Shown: positions 1 through 6,823, counted from the first letter of the stretch. The stretch is 19,380 nucleotides of DNA from Candidatus Omnitrophota bacterium (GCA_016867055.1 VGKN01000004.1:1-19380); one strand, 5' to 3'. The notes: generated by a model from the sequence alone, not told the origin. Translations and numbers: made by a program.

Positions 1-1139
1 ATCTCCTGCATCTCAAAAAAAAATATACCAGAGACCTAATAAAGAAATTTCTTGGGAAGAATTTAAGATGCCTTTTTAGAAATTCCTATGTTTATTCTTT
101 TGGAAAATTTACAAGATATCCTTTCCAAATGAATACCTTCGGTTTGCCAGATTCTATAAAAAGAGAGTGTGTAATAGAATTTATTAAAGCAAGGCTACAA
201 AATTCAAATACGAAAATCCTAAGGACGAATTTTAATCAATGGATTTATCATAATTTTGGTAGCGGTATAGCTAAATATTTTATGATTCCTTACAATGAAA
301 AGTTCTGGATAGTCCATCTAAAGAATCTTACCTGCGACTGGATAGATGGTTTTATCCCAATTCCAACAATTTCTGATGTTGTTTCCGGGGCCCTTAGAAA
401 TTACCCTAAACTGATAGGATATAATGCGAGATTTCTATACCCATCCTCGGGTGGTATAGCTTGTCTTGTCAAAGCCTTTACAAGATATGTTAAAAAGATA
501 CATCTCAATATGGAGTTAATGAGGATTTATCCAAAGAAAAAGGTCATAGAATTTAGTGACGGAAGAGGATGCGAATATGATAAACTTATCCTTTCAGTTC
601 CCCTCATTGAATTAAAGGATATGATACAGGAGGATATGCCCAAGTGCATAAAAGAGGCTTTTAAGGGTCTAAAATTTAATTCAATATTTAACTTAAATCT
701 AGGAATAAAGGGAAAGGAATTATCTAATAAACATTGGATATACTTTCCTGAAAGAGATTTTGTTTTTTTTAGAGTAGGTTTTTATTCTAACTTTTCAGAT
801 TTTATGGCTAAAAAAGATTGCTATTCGATTTATGCAGAGGTTTCATATTCCAATTCAACGCCTGTGGATAAAAGAATTATAGTGGAGAGAATAATTGAGG
901 ATTTATTAAGAATAGGTCTTATAACGTCCAGAGACAACCTTATCGTTAAAGATATAGTTGATATCAAGTATGGGTATATAATATACGACAGGTGTTATGC
1001 CGAAGCGCTAAGGCGTATAACGGATTACCTAAAAAGAAATAACATATTTATGATTGGTAGATACGGCAGATGGAAATATATGACTATGGAAGATGCTATA
1101 CTTGATGGAGAGTCTATCGCTAAACAATTAATTCTGTAA
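1..1139 (+). CDS. FAD-dependent protoporphyrinogen-oxidase/amine-oxidase-like protein, 5' truncated by window edge
   Basis: The reading frame is open from base 3 through to the stop at 1137-1139, so the ATG at 129 is internal and the true start lies left of the window. About 378 residues are visible. The part before residue M129 (RYPFQ just ahead of it) and the blocks GIAKYFMIPYNEKFW, DWIDGFIPIP, LYPSSGGI and the C-terminal GRYGRWKYMTMEDAILDGE match the protoporphyrinogen-oxidase-like flavoproteins common in polysaccharide clusters. The N-terminal Rossmann GxGxxG that binds the FAD ADP moiety would be outside the window, so it cannot be checked. These relatives are flavin amine-oxidase fold enzymes of mostly unknown substrate, probably modifying a sugar or lipid-linked precursor. 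True haem synthesis is unlikely given the two glycosyltransferases and membrane protein downstream. The family call is firm and the substrate is unknown. Confidence 0.85.
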   Translation, partial: LLHLKKKYTRDLIKKFLGKNLRCLFRNSYVYSFGKFTRYPFQMNTFGLPDSIKRECVIEFIKARLQNSNTKILRTNFNQWIYHNFGSGIAKYFMIPYNEKFWIVHLKNLTCDWIDGFIPIPTISDVVSGALRNYPKLIGYNARFLYPSSGGIACLVKAFTRYVKKIHLNMELMRIYPKKKVIEFSDGRGCEYDKLILSVPLIELKDMIQEDMPKCIKEAFKGLKFNSIFNLNLGIKGKELSNKHWIYFPERDFVFFRVGFYSNFSDFMAKKDCYSIYAEVSYSNSTPVDKRIIVERIIEDLLRIGLITSRDNLIVKDIVDIKYGYIIYDRCYAEALRRITDYLKRNNIFMIGRYGRWKYMTMEDAILDGESIAKQLIL

Positions 1140-1192
1140 CATGAGGATAGCGAGACTTAAAAGAAAAAGATATCATTATAAAAATGGTGGAG

Positions 1193-1210
1193 AATTCTAT
1201 AAGTAGAATT
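1193..1210. other. AT-rich hairpin downstream of the FAD protein
   Basis: Bases 1193-1199 (AATTCTA) and 1204-1210 (TAGAATT) are perfect 7-bp complements around a 4-base loop. No T-tract follows, so an intrinsic terminator is not supported. It is weak, having a single G-C pair, and could be chance in AT-rich DNA. It lies in the 331-base gap before the first glycosyltransferase. Confidence 0.25.
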
Positions 1211-1248
1211 ATATGATTTAAAATTCTGGGTCTACATAATAGATAGAT

Positions 1249-1254
1249 TATAAT
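1249..1254 (+). promoter_or_regulatory. Possible sigma70-type -10 box (TATAAT)
   Basis: A perfect TATAAT lies about 217 bases before the first glycosyltransferase start and 31 bases before the GC-rich foldable element. No good TTGACA-like hexamer sits 16-18 bases upstream (the region reads CTGGGT), and TATAAT occurs often by chance in DNA this AT-rich. If real, transcription would begin near 1261 and give a leader of about 210 bases carrying the structured element. Confidence 0.25.
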
Positions 1255-1284
1255 GCTTTTCCCGATATTATTCTTTATACATTC

Positions 1285-1446
1285 GCAGCCACAAAACCGC
1301 ACCCTTTGGTTGACCCATGCATACCATTCCGAGCGAAAGTCAATGAGCAGGTTGCAGATGGAGCACGGCTGCTTAGTATCAATTTCAAACAAACTCCTGC
1401 CCTTAGTTCGCTTATGCTCACCATCCCGAACAAAGTGAGGGGCAGG
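1285..1446 (+). ncRNA. GC-rich, highly foldable leader element (candidate structured RNA)
   Basis: Bases 1281-1450 are about 52% G+C by hand count, in a visibly AT-rich setting. The pairings seen are GCAGCC 1285-1290 with GGCTGC 1367-1372; an inner helix of 1315-1325 with 1350-1361 (10 pairs, two small bulges); CCTGCCC 1396-1402 with GGGCAGG 1440-1446; and, nested in that stem, GTTCG 1406-1410 with CGAAC 1427-1431 and CTCAC 1417-1421 with GTGAG 1435-1439, which interlock as an H-type pseudoknot. The last arm ends 24 bases before the ATG at 1471, close to its weak ribosome site at 1459-1463. I match it to no known RNA family. It could act on either strand, or be a relic of a mobile or GC-rich transferred fragment. 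Short ORFs on both strands here show no protein I recognise. Confidence 0.28.
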
Positions 1447-1470
1447 CCGGAAAATTGATAAGGTCTTAAT

Positions 1471-2379
1471 ATGCCAGAGGTATCAGTAATAGTTGTTTCC
1501 AAAGATTCATTGAGTTTTTTAAAAAGATGTCTTGAGTCTGTATATAATCAGACCTATTCAAATTTTGAGGTGATAACAGTTGATAACGATTCTTGCGATG
1601 GTACAGTAGATTTTATAAAAGAAAATTATCCTACAATTACGCTAATTGCAAATAAAAAAAATCTCGGTTTTTGTATGGCTAACAACCAAGCTATAGAAGT
1701 AGCAAAAGGAAAATTTATTTTAACTTTAAATCCAGATGTATATCTTGACAAAAATTATATAAAAAATATAGTTGATGTAATATCCGATTTAAAAAGGGTG
1801 GGTATGGCAACAGGAAAACTCTTGAAGTTTGACCTTAAACATATTGATTCCTGCGGGTTGTACCTATCAAAATCAAGAAGGCTTTTTGATATTGGACAAG
1901 GAAGGGTTAATGATAATTTTAATTCTCGTAGATATATTTTAGGTCCATGCGCTGCTGCAGCAGTATATAAAAAAGAGATGCTTGATGAGATAAAACATTT
2001 TGGAGAATATTTCGATAATGATTTCTTTTTTTTGGTAGAGGATTTTGATATAGCCTGGAGGGCACAACATAAAGGATGGAGGGCAATCTTTATACCAGAT
2101 GCAATAGGTTACCATTTTAGAAATAGTTCAAACTGCAATAGAGATTATATTCAATATCTCTCTTTTCGGAATAGAATATTTTTACTACTTAAAAATGAAA
2201 AGATAAATTCTCTTTTAATGAATCTTCCTTTTATTTTGAGCTACGATGTATTGCGACTCATCTATATTTCTTTCATAAATAGATATACTCTAAAAGTAAT
2301 ATGTGATATATTCAAATCAACGCCAAGAATATTCAAAAAGCGGAAGATTATATTCAATTCTAAGAAAAATAAACAATAG
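1471..2379 (+). CDS. Family 2 glycosyltransferase (rhamnosyltransferase-like)
   Basis: This 302-residue protein has a GT-A fold, so it should transfer an activated sugar to a growing surface glycan on the cytoplasmic face of the membrane. The N-terminal strand VSVIVVSKD opens the nucleotide-binding half. VDNDSCDGT (37-45) is the family GT2 acidic block, NLGFCMANN (64-72) contacts the nucleotide sugar in relatives, and NPD at 87-89 stands in for the DXD metal site. VEDFDIAWR (189-197) supplies the catalytic-base region, followed by the usual GWRAIFIPDA. The C-terminus is basic. The ATG is preceded by a modest TAAGG 7 bases upstream. It is a paralogue of the glycosyltransferase at 2901, sharing IDSCG, LSKSRR and GEYFD blocks in the same places. 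Donor and acceptor sugars cannot be told from sequence. Confidence 0.92.
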   Translation: MPEVSVIVVSKDSLSFLKRCLESVYNQTYSNFEVITVDNDSCDGTVDFIKENYPTITLIANKKNLGFCMANNQAIEVAKGKFILTLNPDVYLDKNYIKNIVDVISDLKRVGMATGKLLKFDLKHIDSCGLYLSKSRRLFDIGQGRVNDNFNSRRYILGPCAAAAVYKKEMLDEIKHFGEYFDNDFFFLVEDFDIAWRAQHKGWRAIFIPDAIGYHFRNSSNCNRDYIQYLSFRNRIFLLLKNEKINSLLMNLPFILSYDVLRLIYISFINRYTLKVICDIFKSTPRIFKKRKIIFNSKKNKQ

Positions 2380-2403
2380 ATTTATCCCTTATTTTAAAAA
2401 ATT

Positions 2404-2426
2404 AAGAGATGCTTGTATCTCTTTTT
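2404..2426 (+). terminator. Weak intrinsic terminator after first glycosyltransferase
   Basis: AAGAGAT (2404-2410) pairs with ATCTCTT (2417-2423) over a 6-base loop and runs straight into a short T-tract (2422-2426), 24 bases after the stop of the glycosyltransferase. The 7-bp stem has only two G-C pairs, so termination would be partial at best. It sits just before the DUF5989-like mini-gene. Confidence 0.35.
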
Positions 2427-2432
2427 ATCCTT

Positions 2433-2552
2433 ATGAGAGAAAATAAAAAATGGTGGTTTTTACCTCTCCTCATTATTCTTGTTATGTTAAGTTTTTTTAT
2501 TTGCCTGATCTCTAACCAACTCATTATACCCGCCATATATTCTTTATTTTGA
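2433..2552 (+). CDS. DUF5989-like membrane mini-protein, 39 residues
   Basis: An ATG opens a 39-codon frame. The peptide has a charged start MRENKK, then WWFLPLLIILVMLSFFICLI, one hydrophobic helix spanning roughly residues 7-26, and ends PAIYSLF. This layout (basic start, W-W-x-x-P, single helix, final P-x-I-Y-x-L-F) is that of DUF5989 proteins. Those are tiny inner-membrane proteins found beside SxtJ-like, carbamoyltransferase and SGNH-hydrolase genes in polysaccharide or secondary-metabolite clusters. Function is unknown. No clear Shine-Dalgarno precedes the ATG and a weak terminator lies just upstream, so expression is doubtful; it may be a survivor of a larger decayed cassette. The match is by pattern from memory. 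Confidence 0.6.
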   Translation: MRENKKWWFLPLLIILVMLSFFICLISNQLIIPAIYSLF

Positions 2553-2560
2553 AAAATCAG

Positions 2561-2858
2561 ATGTTTTTTAAAAGAGTATTGGTTCCCTTTGGTAGTCTGC
2601 CCCTTTTTATTATTTTGTCCGAGGTTTTAGCAAGCTTGTTATTTAATCAAGGATACTTTATAATAAAAAAAGGGATTTTCGTCTAAGGTTATCGTCCCCA
2701 AAAAAGATATATAGAATATTGACCAAAAGATAGAGTTAGGCAAGGGAAATGTTTTTGATGATATGGAAGGATTTAGAAAAATAGACAGAAGGAAAAGAGA
2801 AAAAATATCTGCCTCACATCTTTTATATGAATTTAAAACAGATTCTATTTTATTATAG
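2561..2858 (+). pseudogene. Decayed SGNH-hydrolase-like gene start (possible)
   Basis: Eight bases after the DUF5989-like frame an ATG opens 41 codons with a hydrophobic helix (VPFGSLPLFIILSEVLASLL) typical of the membrane anchor of SGNH-hydrolase-like proteins, ending at a TAA at 2684-2686. The same frame continues with GYRPQKRYIEY, hits a TGA at 2720-2722, and goes on with PKDRVRQG. A +1 shift near 2745 restores a frame reading NVFDDMEGFRKIDRRKRE, ending at TAG 2856-2858. The succession x-Y-R-P, then V-x-x-D-x-x-G-F-R, resembles the start of SGNH-like acyltransferase/hydrolase proteins seen with DUF5989. No GDS active-site block remains. This looks like a truncated gene with two in-frame stops and one frameshift, but the homology is only suggestive. 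Alternatively the stretch is plain intergenic DNA. Confidence 0.35.
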
Positions 2859-2900
2859 ATAATATCCTTCAATGTCAAAAATTCATTATTCTAAGGAAAG

Positions 2901-3872
2901 ATGGGCCAGAAACTCGTATCTATTATAATACCAAATTACAATAAGAAAACTTATTTAAAAAAGTGTCTTATCTCAGTTTTTAAACAATCCTATTTAAACA
3001 TCGAGGTTATTGTTGTAGATAATAATTCATCAGATGGTTCATATGAATTTCTTAGGGAATATAACAATATAAAAATTATAAGGAATTCCAAGAATGAATT
3101 ATTTGCCAAAAGCCTAAATAAGGGTATAAAAGTCTCTAAGGGAGAATATATACTGTGCCTAAACAATGATGTTATACTTAAAGAGGATTTTTTAGAAATG
3201 CTGATGAACAATGTTGACAATAGCAATGAGAAGATAGGGATATTTACCGGAAGAATCCTTTCCTATGATGGAAAGTTTATTGATTCCTGTGGACAGGTTC
3301 TATCCAAGTCAAGAAGACCGATAGAGCGTGGATATAGGAAAGAAAATTTTAATTTATATTCTAAAAAAGAAATAATATTCGGTGCCTGCGGAGCAGCCTG
3401 TCTTTTAAAAACAAATATGTTGGATGAGATTAGCATATACGGAGAATATTTCGATGAAGATTTTGGGATGTTTTTTGAAGATTTAGATTTAAATTGGAGG
3501 GCTAACAGTTTTGGATGGAAGGCACTTTACATACCTAATGCTATATGCTTCCATAGGAGGGGGACAACCACAATGCACCAAGTAAAAATCCCTTTCTTAA
3601 AAAATTTAATTTTACCAAATATTCCACCCGAACTGCAGGTCTATTTTATAAGAAATAGGTATCTTGTTTTAATTAAGAATGAGTTGTTGAAAAATGTTCT
3701 GGCTGACCTCCCATTTATAATCTTATATGAAATGAAAATTTGGTTATACGCCTCTTTTTTTAGACCTAAGCTGTTTCATTCAGTACTTACCTATTGGAGC
3801 TACTTTAAAAGGGCTTTTGTGAAAAGAAGGGTTATAAAAAATAAGGTGCAATCTAAAAAAATCTTTACATAA
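2901..3872 (+). CDS. Family 2 glycosyltransferase (second paralogue)
   Basis: This 323-residue protein has the same GT-A architecture as its upstream paralogue. It starts VSIIIPNYNK, carries VVDNNSSDGS (38-47), an NND metal-site equivalent at 88-90 in CLNNDVIL, and FEDLDLNWRA near residue 195 with GWKALYIPNA after it. The N-terminal half is closest to WbbL-like rhamnosyltransferases, but the sugar is not predictable. A strong AAGGAAAG (2893-2900) abuts the ATG, an unusually short spacing. It is longer than its paralogue by a segment after the HRRGTTT block that includes LPNIPPELQVYF before the shared RNRY/RNR-type motif. Tandem, slightly diverged copies suggest successive transfers onto one glycan. 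The basic C-terminus may bind membrane phospholipid. Confidence 0.92.
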   Translation: MGQKLVSIIIPNYNKKTYLKKCLISVFKQSYLNIEVIVVDNNSSDGSYEFLREYNNIKIIRNSKNELFAKSLNKGIKVSKGEYILCLNNDVILKEDFLEMLMNNVDNSNEKIGIFTGRILSYDGKFIDSCGQVLSKSRRPIERGYRKENFNLYSKKEIIFGACGAACLLKTNMLDEISIYGEYFDEDFGMFFEDLDLNWRANSFGWKALYIPNAICFHRRGTTTMHQVKIPFLKNLILPNIPPELQVYFIRNRYLVLIKNELLKNVLADLPFIILYEMKIWLYASFFRPKLFHSVLTYWSYFKRAFVKRRVIKNKVQSKKIFT

Positions 3873-3916
3873 AAATTTTTCTATGCTATTGTAAAAAACA
3901 TTTAGGAAAGCTTATT

Positions 3917-4879
3917 ATGTTAAAAAGAGGACACCTTTTTTTAATAATTAGAATAGCTGTTAGCATAAGTGCCATTTGTATATTATTATTTGTAATGAGA
4001 GAAGAGATGGGGAAAATATTCAGCCTTATTGTAAATTTAAAAAAAACTTTTTTTATTGTCTCTTTTATTCTATTTATATTAATTTCTATCTTAGTCTCCC
4101 TGAGATTTAAACTTCTTCTAAAGGTTCAGGATATCTCACTCTCTCTTATTGAGGTTACAAGATTAACTTTTATAGGCTATTTTTTTAACAATTTCTTTCC
4201 TTCGTCTATTGGAGGTGATCTGGCAAAGGGTTATTACGCGTCCAAATCTACAAATAAAAAATTATCTTCCTTTACCACTGTTTTTGTAGACAGGCTTATC
4301 GGGATTACTTCTTTAGTTTTTTTTATGTTTACCGCTATCGTCTTTATCAAAGATGCAAGAGATGATAGGATAGCCTTGTCTTTAGCTGGCGTCGTTATAT
4401 TTTTAGTCTCATTTATGATGGTTTTTCTTTTTAATAGAGATTTTGCCAGAAGATTCTCATTTATTTTGAAATTTCTAGGCCCGTTTAAGTTAAATGAAAA
4501 ATTAAAAAAGATATATGAATCAATAAATAGTTATAAGAATTATAGAAGAATTCTTTTAAAAGCATTTCTTGTTTCTTTTTTGATTCAGATTTTAATAGTC
4601 TTAATATTTCTTATGTTAGGTAAGTCCATTGATAAGAATCTTCAAATAGGTTTTAAGGATTTGTTTTGGGTTGTACCCTTGTCCGCAGTTATTAGTATGT
4701 TACCATCTATAAACGGAATTGGGGTAAGGGAAGGGGCATTTGTCTACTTTTTACGTAGGATAATTAGCCCAGAAGTTGCTTTTTCTATCTCGCTTCTTTA
4801 TCTGGGCTTAACAATAATAATAAGCCTTATCGGTGGAGTTATATATATCTCTATGAAAAATCATAAGACAATAATATGA
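3917..4879 (+). CDS. Lysylphosphatidylglycerol synthase transmembrane / flippase-like protein (UPF0104 type)
   Basis: This 320-residue, very hydrophobic protein has about eight predicted membrane helices (roughly 10-25, 38-60, 85-97, 125-143, 152-172, 213-233, 250-268 and 285-312 by eye). Family signatures are FFNNFFPSSIGGDLAKGYYA near residues 88-107, DRLIG near 124, and PSINGIGVREGAFVYFLRR in the C-terminal part. This family includes the membrane half of MprF, YbhN and archaeal AglD-type proteins, which act in moving or modifying lipids or lipid-linked sugars. The aminoacyl-transfer domain of full MprF is absent. Position right after two glycosyltransferases suggests a role with their lipid-linked product; that part is inference. 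AGGAAAG at 3904-3910 gives a good ribosome site. Confidence 0.88.
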   Translation: MLKRGHLFLIIRIAVSISAICILLFVMREEMGKIFSLIVNLKKTFFIVSFILFILISILVSLRFKLLLKVQDISLSLIEVTRLTFIGYFFNNFFPSSIGGDLAKGYYASKSTNKKLSSFTTVFVDRLIGITSLVFFMFTAIVFIKDARDDRIALSLAGVVIFLVSFMMVFLFNRDFARRFSFILKFLGPFKLNEKLKKIYESINSYKNYRRILLKAFLVSFLIQILIVLIFLMLGKSIDKNLQIGFKDLFWVVPLSAVISMLPSINGIGVREGAFVYFLRRIISPEVAFSISLLYLGLTIIISLIGGVIYISMKNHKTII

Positions 4880-4898
4880 AAACCAAAAGGGGGTTAAG

Positions 4899-5057
4899 AT
4901 GATAGATAAGGAATTGCTTGATATACTTGCCTGCCCAGTTTGCAAGGTCTCAGTGGAGTTAAAAGAAGGATGGATAGTGTGCACAAAATGCAAAAGAAAA
5001 TACCCGATCAAAGACGATATTCCTGTGATGCTTATTGAAGAGGCAAGGATGGATTAA
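4899..5057 (+). CDS. Trm112 family zinc-ribbon protein
   Basis: This 52-residue protein starts MIDKELLDILACPVCK, the hallmark of the Trm112/YcaR family (UPF0434). CPVC and the later CTKC form the four-cysteine zinc site, and the ending YPIKDDIPVMLIEEA is the family C-terminus. In eukaryotes and some bacteria Trm112 proteins activate methyltransferases. In bacteria such as E. coli YcaR, next to lpxK and kdsB, the role is not well defined. The gene follows the membrane protein by 19 bases with a strong AAGGGGG (4887-4893) ribosome site, so they are probably cotranscribed. It closes the surface-sugar block. The family call is secure. A partner methyltransferase is not visible in the window. Confidence 0.9.
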   Translation: MIDKELLDILACPVCKVSVELKEGWIVCTKCKRKYPIKDDIPVMLIEEARMD

Positions 5058-5140
5058 TAATTTACCCTGCCAGAGAAAACCACCAACGAGATCGTAACAG
5101 GGCCTTTACAAAATTAACAATGCTTTAAGATCCTATCAAA

Positions 5141-5171
5141 TGTTAGTATTAGAAAACACAGTTCTCTAACA
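5141..5171. other. Bulged hairpin in the spacer before aroQ
   Basis: TGTTAG (5141-5146) pairs with CTAACA (5166-5171), and AGAA (5151-5154) with TTCT (5162-5165), giving ten pairs with one 4-base bulge and a 7-base loop. No T-tract follows. It borders the GC-rich patch at 5177-5289. The rest of the spacer (5058-5140 and 5293-5322) shows nothing I can name. Confidence 0.3.
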
Positions 5172-5176
5172 GGTAA

Positions 5177-5289
5177 ACCCCGCACCCCATCCTAAAGGAT
5201 GAGGTTTTGGAGAAAATTCATCGGCTACAGCCTTCATCCCCCTGCTTTCTTGCGAAAGCAAGAAGGAGGGGCTTTACGAGATACGGGGT
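5177..5289. repeat. GC-rich multi-hairpin element, possible transposon-end relic
   Basis: The patch is bounded by ACCCCG (5177-5182) and its complement CGGGGT (5284-5289). Inside are CATCC/GGATG (5188-5192 with 5197-5201, TAAA loop) and a strong hairpin in which 5245-5253 pairs with 5258-5266 (9 bp, one wobble) over a GAAA tetraloop, continued by CCCC 5239-5242 with GGGG 5268-5271. Sequence and base composition differ from the surrounding genes. Compact hairpins inside an imperfect terminal inverted repeat suggest a small non-autonomous mobile element or an IS200/IS605-type end. Transposase is absent. A structured leader of the aroQ operon is the alternative. Confidence 0.4.
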
Positions 5290-5334
5290 AAATCAGTTAA
5301 ACCTCTTACATCAAGTTGTAACAAGGAGGCTTTC

Positions 5335-5775
5335 ATGAAAAGAATTCTTGTAATACATGGTCCGAATCTAAATCTACTTGGAGAAAGAGAACCAAATATA
5401 TATGGCTTTGATTCTATAGAAGAGATAAACAAAACCTTAGAAAAAATTGCAAAAAAAAATAGATTTAGTCTAAAGATTATTCAGTCAAACCATGAGGGTG
5501 AAATAGTAGAAGTTATTGGAAGGGCAAAGGAAAAGTTTAATGCAATTATAATAAATCCCGCCGCCTATACCCATACTAGTATAGCAATAAGGGATGCTAT
5601 TTCTGCTGTTGGTATACCAACAATTGAAGTTCATCTCTCAAACATCTACGGCAGGGAAGAGTTTAGACAGAAATCTTTAATTGCCCCCGTTTCAAAAGGC
5701 CAGATATGCGGATTTGGCAAAAATAGCTATGTCTTGGCTCTCTTGGGAATTATAGAGCTTCTAAAAAATGAATGA
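5335..5775 (+). CDS. aroQ: Type II 3-dehydroquinate dehydratase
   Basis: AroQ removes water from 3-dehydroquinate to give 3-dehydroshikimate, the third step of the cytoplasmic shikimate pathway. At 146 residues it has the usual type II length. HGPNLNLLGEREPNIYG (8-24) contains the catalytic Arg18 and Tyr23. INPAAYTHTS (73-82) supplies Asn74, and EVHLSN (98-103) supplies the catalytic His100. R111 follows in YGREEFR. Type II enzymes form dodecamers and do not use a Schiff base. A perfect AAGGAGG at 5323-5329 sets the start. The stop overlaps the next gene by 8 bases, making aroQ the first gene of the long run that follows. Confidence 0.97.
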   Translation: MKRILVIHGPNLNLLGEREPNIYGFDSIEEINKTLEKIAKKNRFSLKIIQSNHEGEIVEVIGRAKEKFNAIIINPAAYTHTSIAIRDAISAVGIPTIEVHLSNIYGREEFRQKSLIAPVSKGQICGFGKNSYVLALLGIIELLKNE

Positions 5776-6823
5776 TAGGATTGACCTAATCCTTAAAGAA
5801 TTGATAAAGGAAAATCTTGATGGAGTTTTAATAACAAAGGAGCAAAATGTTTTTTATTTAAGTGGTTTTAAGGGCTCTGAGTCCAGATTGTTTTTAACCC
5901 ATAAAGATAAATTTTTTTTGACCGATTTTAGGTATATCCTTCAGGCAAAAAAGGAGCTTAACGGTTTTAAAATAATTCAGACAAAAGGTACTTTCTCTAG
6001 GGATATATCTGACTTATGCAATGAGTTGAGAATAAAAAGATTGGGTTTTGAGGCAGGAAACCTGCCATACAGAGAATATATAATGTTAAGAAGGTTTATA
6101 AAGAAACCTAGGCTTATCCCTACTGTTAATCTCGTGGAGAATTTTAGAAAGATAAAAACAGCGAAGGAGATTGGTATTATAAAGAGAACCGTTAGGATCG
6201 CAATTACTTGTCTAGATTTTATAAAAAGAAATCTATGTCCCGGAATTAGCGAAAAAGATTTTGCTGCAAAGATTGATTATTTTATAAAAACCAATGGTGG
6301 AGACGACTGTGCATTTAAAACGATTGTAGCTTCTAGTAGCAATTCAGTTATACCACATTCTATTGTAACAAAAAGAGTTATGAAAAAGAAAGATTTGGTT
6401 CTGATAGATTTTGGAGTTAAATTTTCAGGATATAATTCTGATTTGACACGTGTTTTTTCATTGGGTAAAATAAACTTTTATTATAAAAAATTTTATTCTA
6501 TTATCACAAAGGCGCAAGAGATTGCTATTGATCAGATTAGGCCGGGTGTAAGGATTTCTGATATAGAATTAAGGGTGCGCAATTTTTTAAAAGGCGAGGG
6601 ATTAGAAAAATTTTTTGGACATTCTCTGGGACATGGCATTGGCATAGAAGTCCATGAGGCGCCAAAGATTTCAAAAGACAATAAAGATTGCCTCGAGGAA
6701 AACATGGTTTTTACAATAGAGCCCGGTATATATATTCCAAATTTAGCAGGCTTTAGGAAAGAAGATATGGTAGTTGTTACAAAAACAGGATGTGAGGTGT
6801 TGACAGATGATTTCAACAGATGA
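5768..6823 (+). CDS. M24B metallopeptidase (Xaa-Pro peptidase)
   Basis: This 351-residue cytoplasmic dimetal peptidase should cleave peptides at Xaa-Pro bonds. Residues 1-125 form the creatinase-like N-terminal domain (DGVLITKEQNVFYLSGF), and the remainder is the pita-bread catalytic domain. The five metal ligands are present: Asp214 and Asp225 (DFGVKFSGYNSDLTR), His289 (GHSLGHGIGIEVHEAP), Glu318 (FTIEPGIYIP) and Glu332 (FRKEDMVVV). His197 in VIPHS and His296 match conserved substrate-site histidines. The length fits Xaa-Pro dipeptidase/aminopeptidase P-like proteins (PepQ/YqhT class), and the two activities cannot be separated by eye. It overlaps aroQ by 8 bases and efp by 17, implying coupled translation. 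The M24 - efp pairing is frequent in bacteria. Confidence 0.93.
   Translation: MNDRIDLILKELIKENLDGVLITKEQNVFYLSGFKGSESRLFLTHKDKFFLTDFRYILQAKKELNGFKIIQTKGTFSRDISDLCNELRIKRLGFEAGNLPYREYIMLRRFIKKPRLIPTVNLVENFRKIKTAKEIGIIKRTVRIAITCLDFIKRNLCPGISEKDFAAKIDYFIKTNGGDDCAFKTIVASSSNSVIPHSIVTKRVMKKKDLVLIDFGVKFSGYNSDLTRVFSLGKINFYYKKFYSIITKAQEIAIDQIRPGVRISDIELRVRNFLKGEGLEKFFGHSLGHGIGIEVHEAPKISKDNKDCLEENMVFTIEPGIYIPNLAGFRKEDMVVVTKTGCEVLTDDFNR

Noticed and set aside
1193..1210. Intrinsic terminator after the FAD protein
   Set aside because: The hairpin has no following T-tract and only one G-C pair.
2639..2878. Minus-strand open frame of 79 codons in the spacer
   Set aside because: It overlaps the plus-strand remnant, has no recognisable domain, and its hydrophobic stretch mirrors AT-rich plus-strand sequence.
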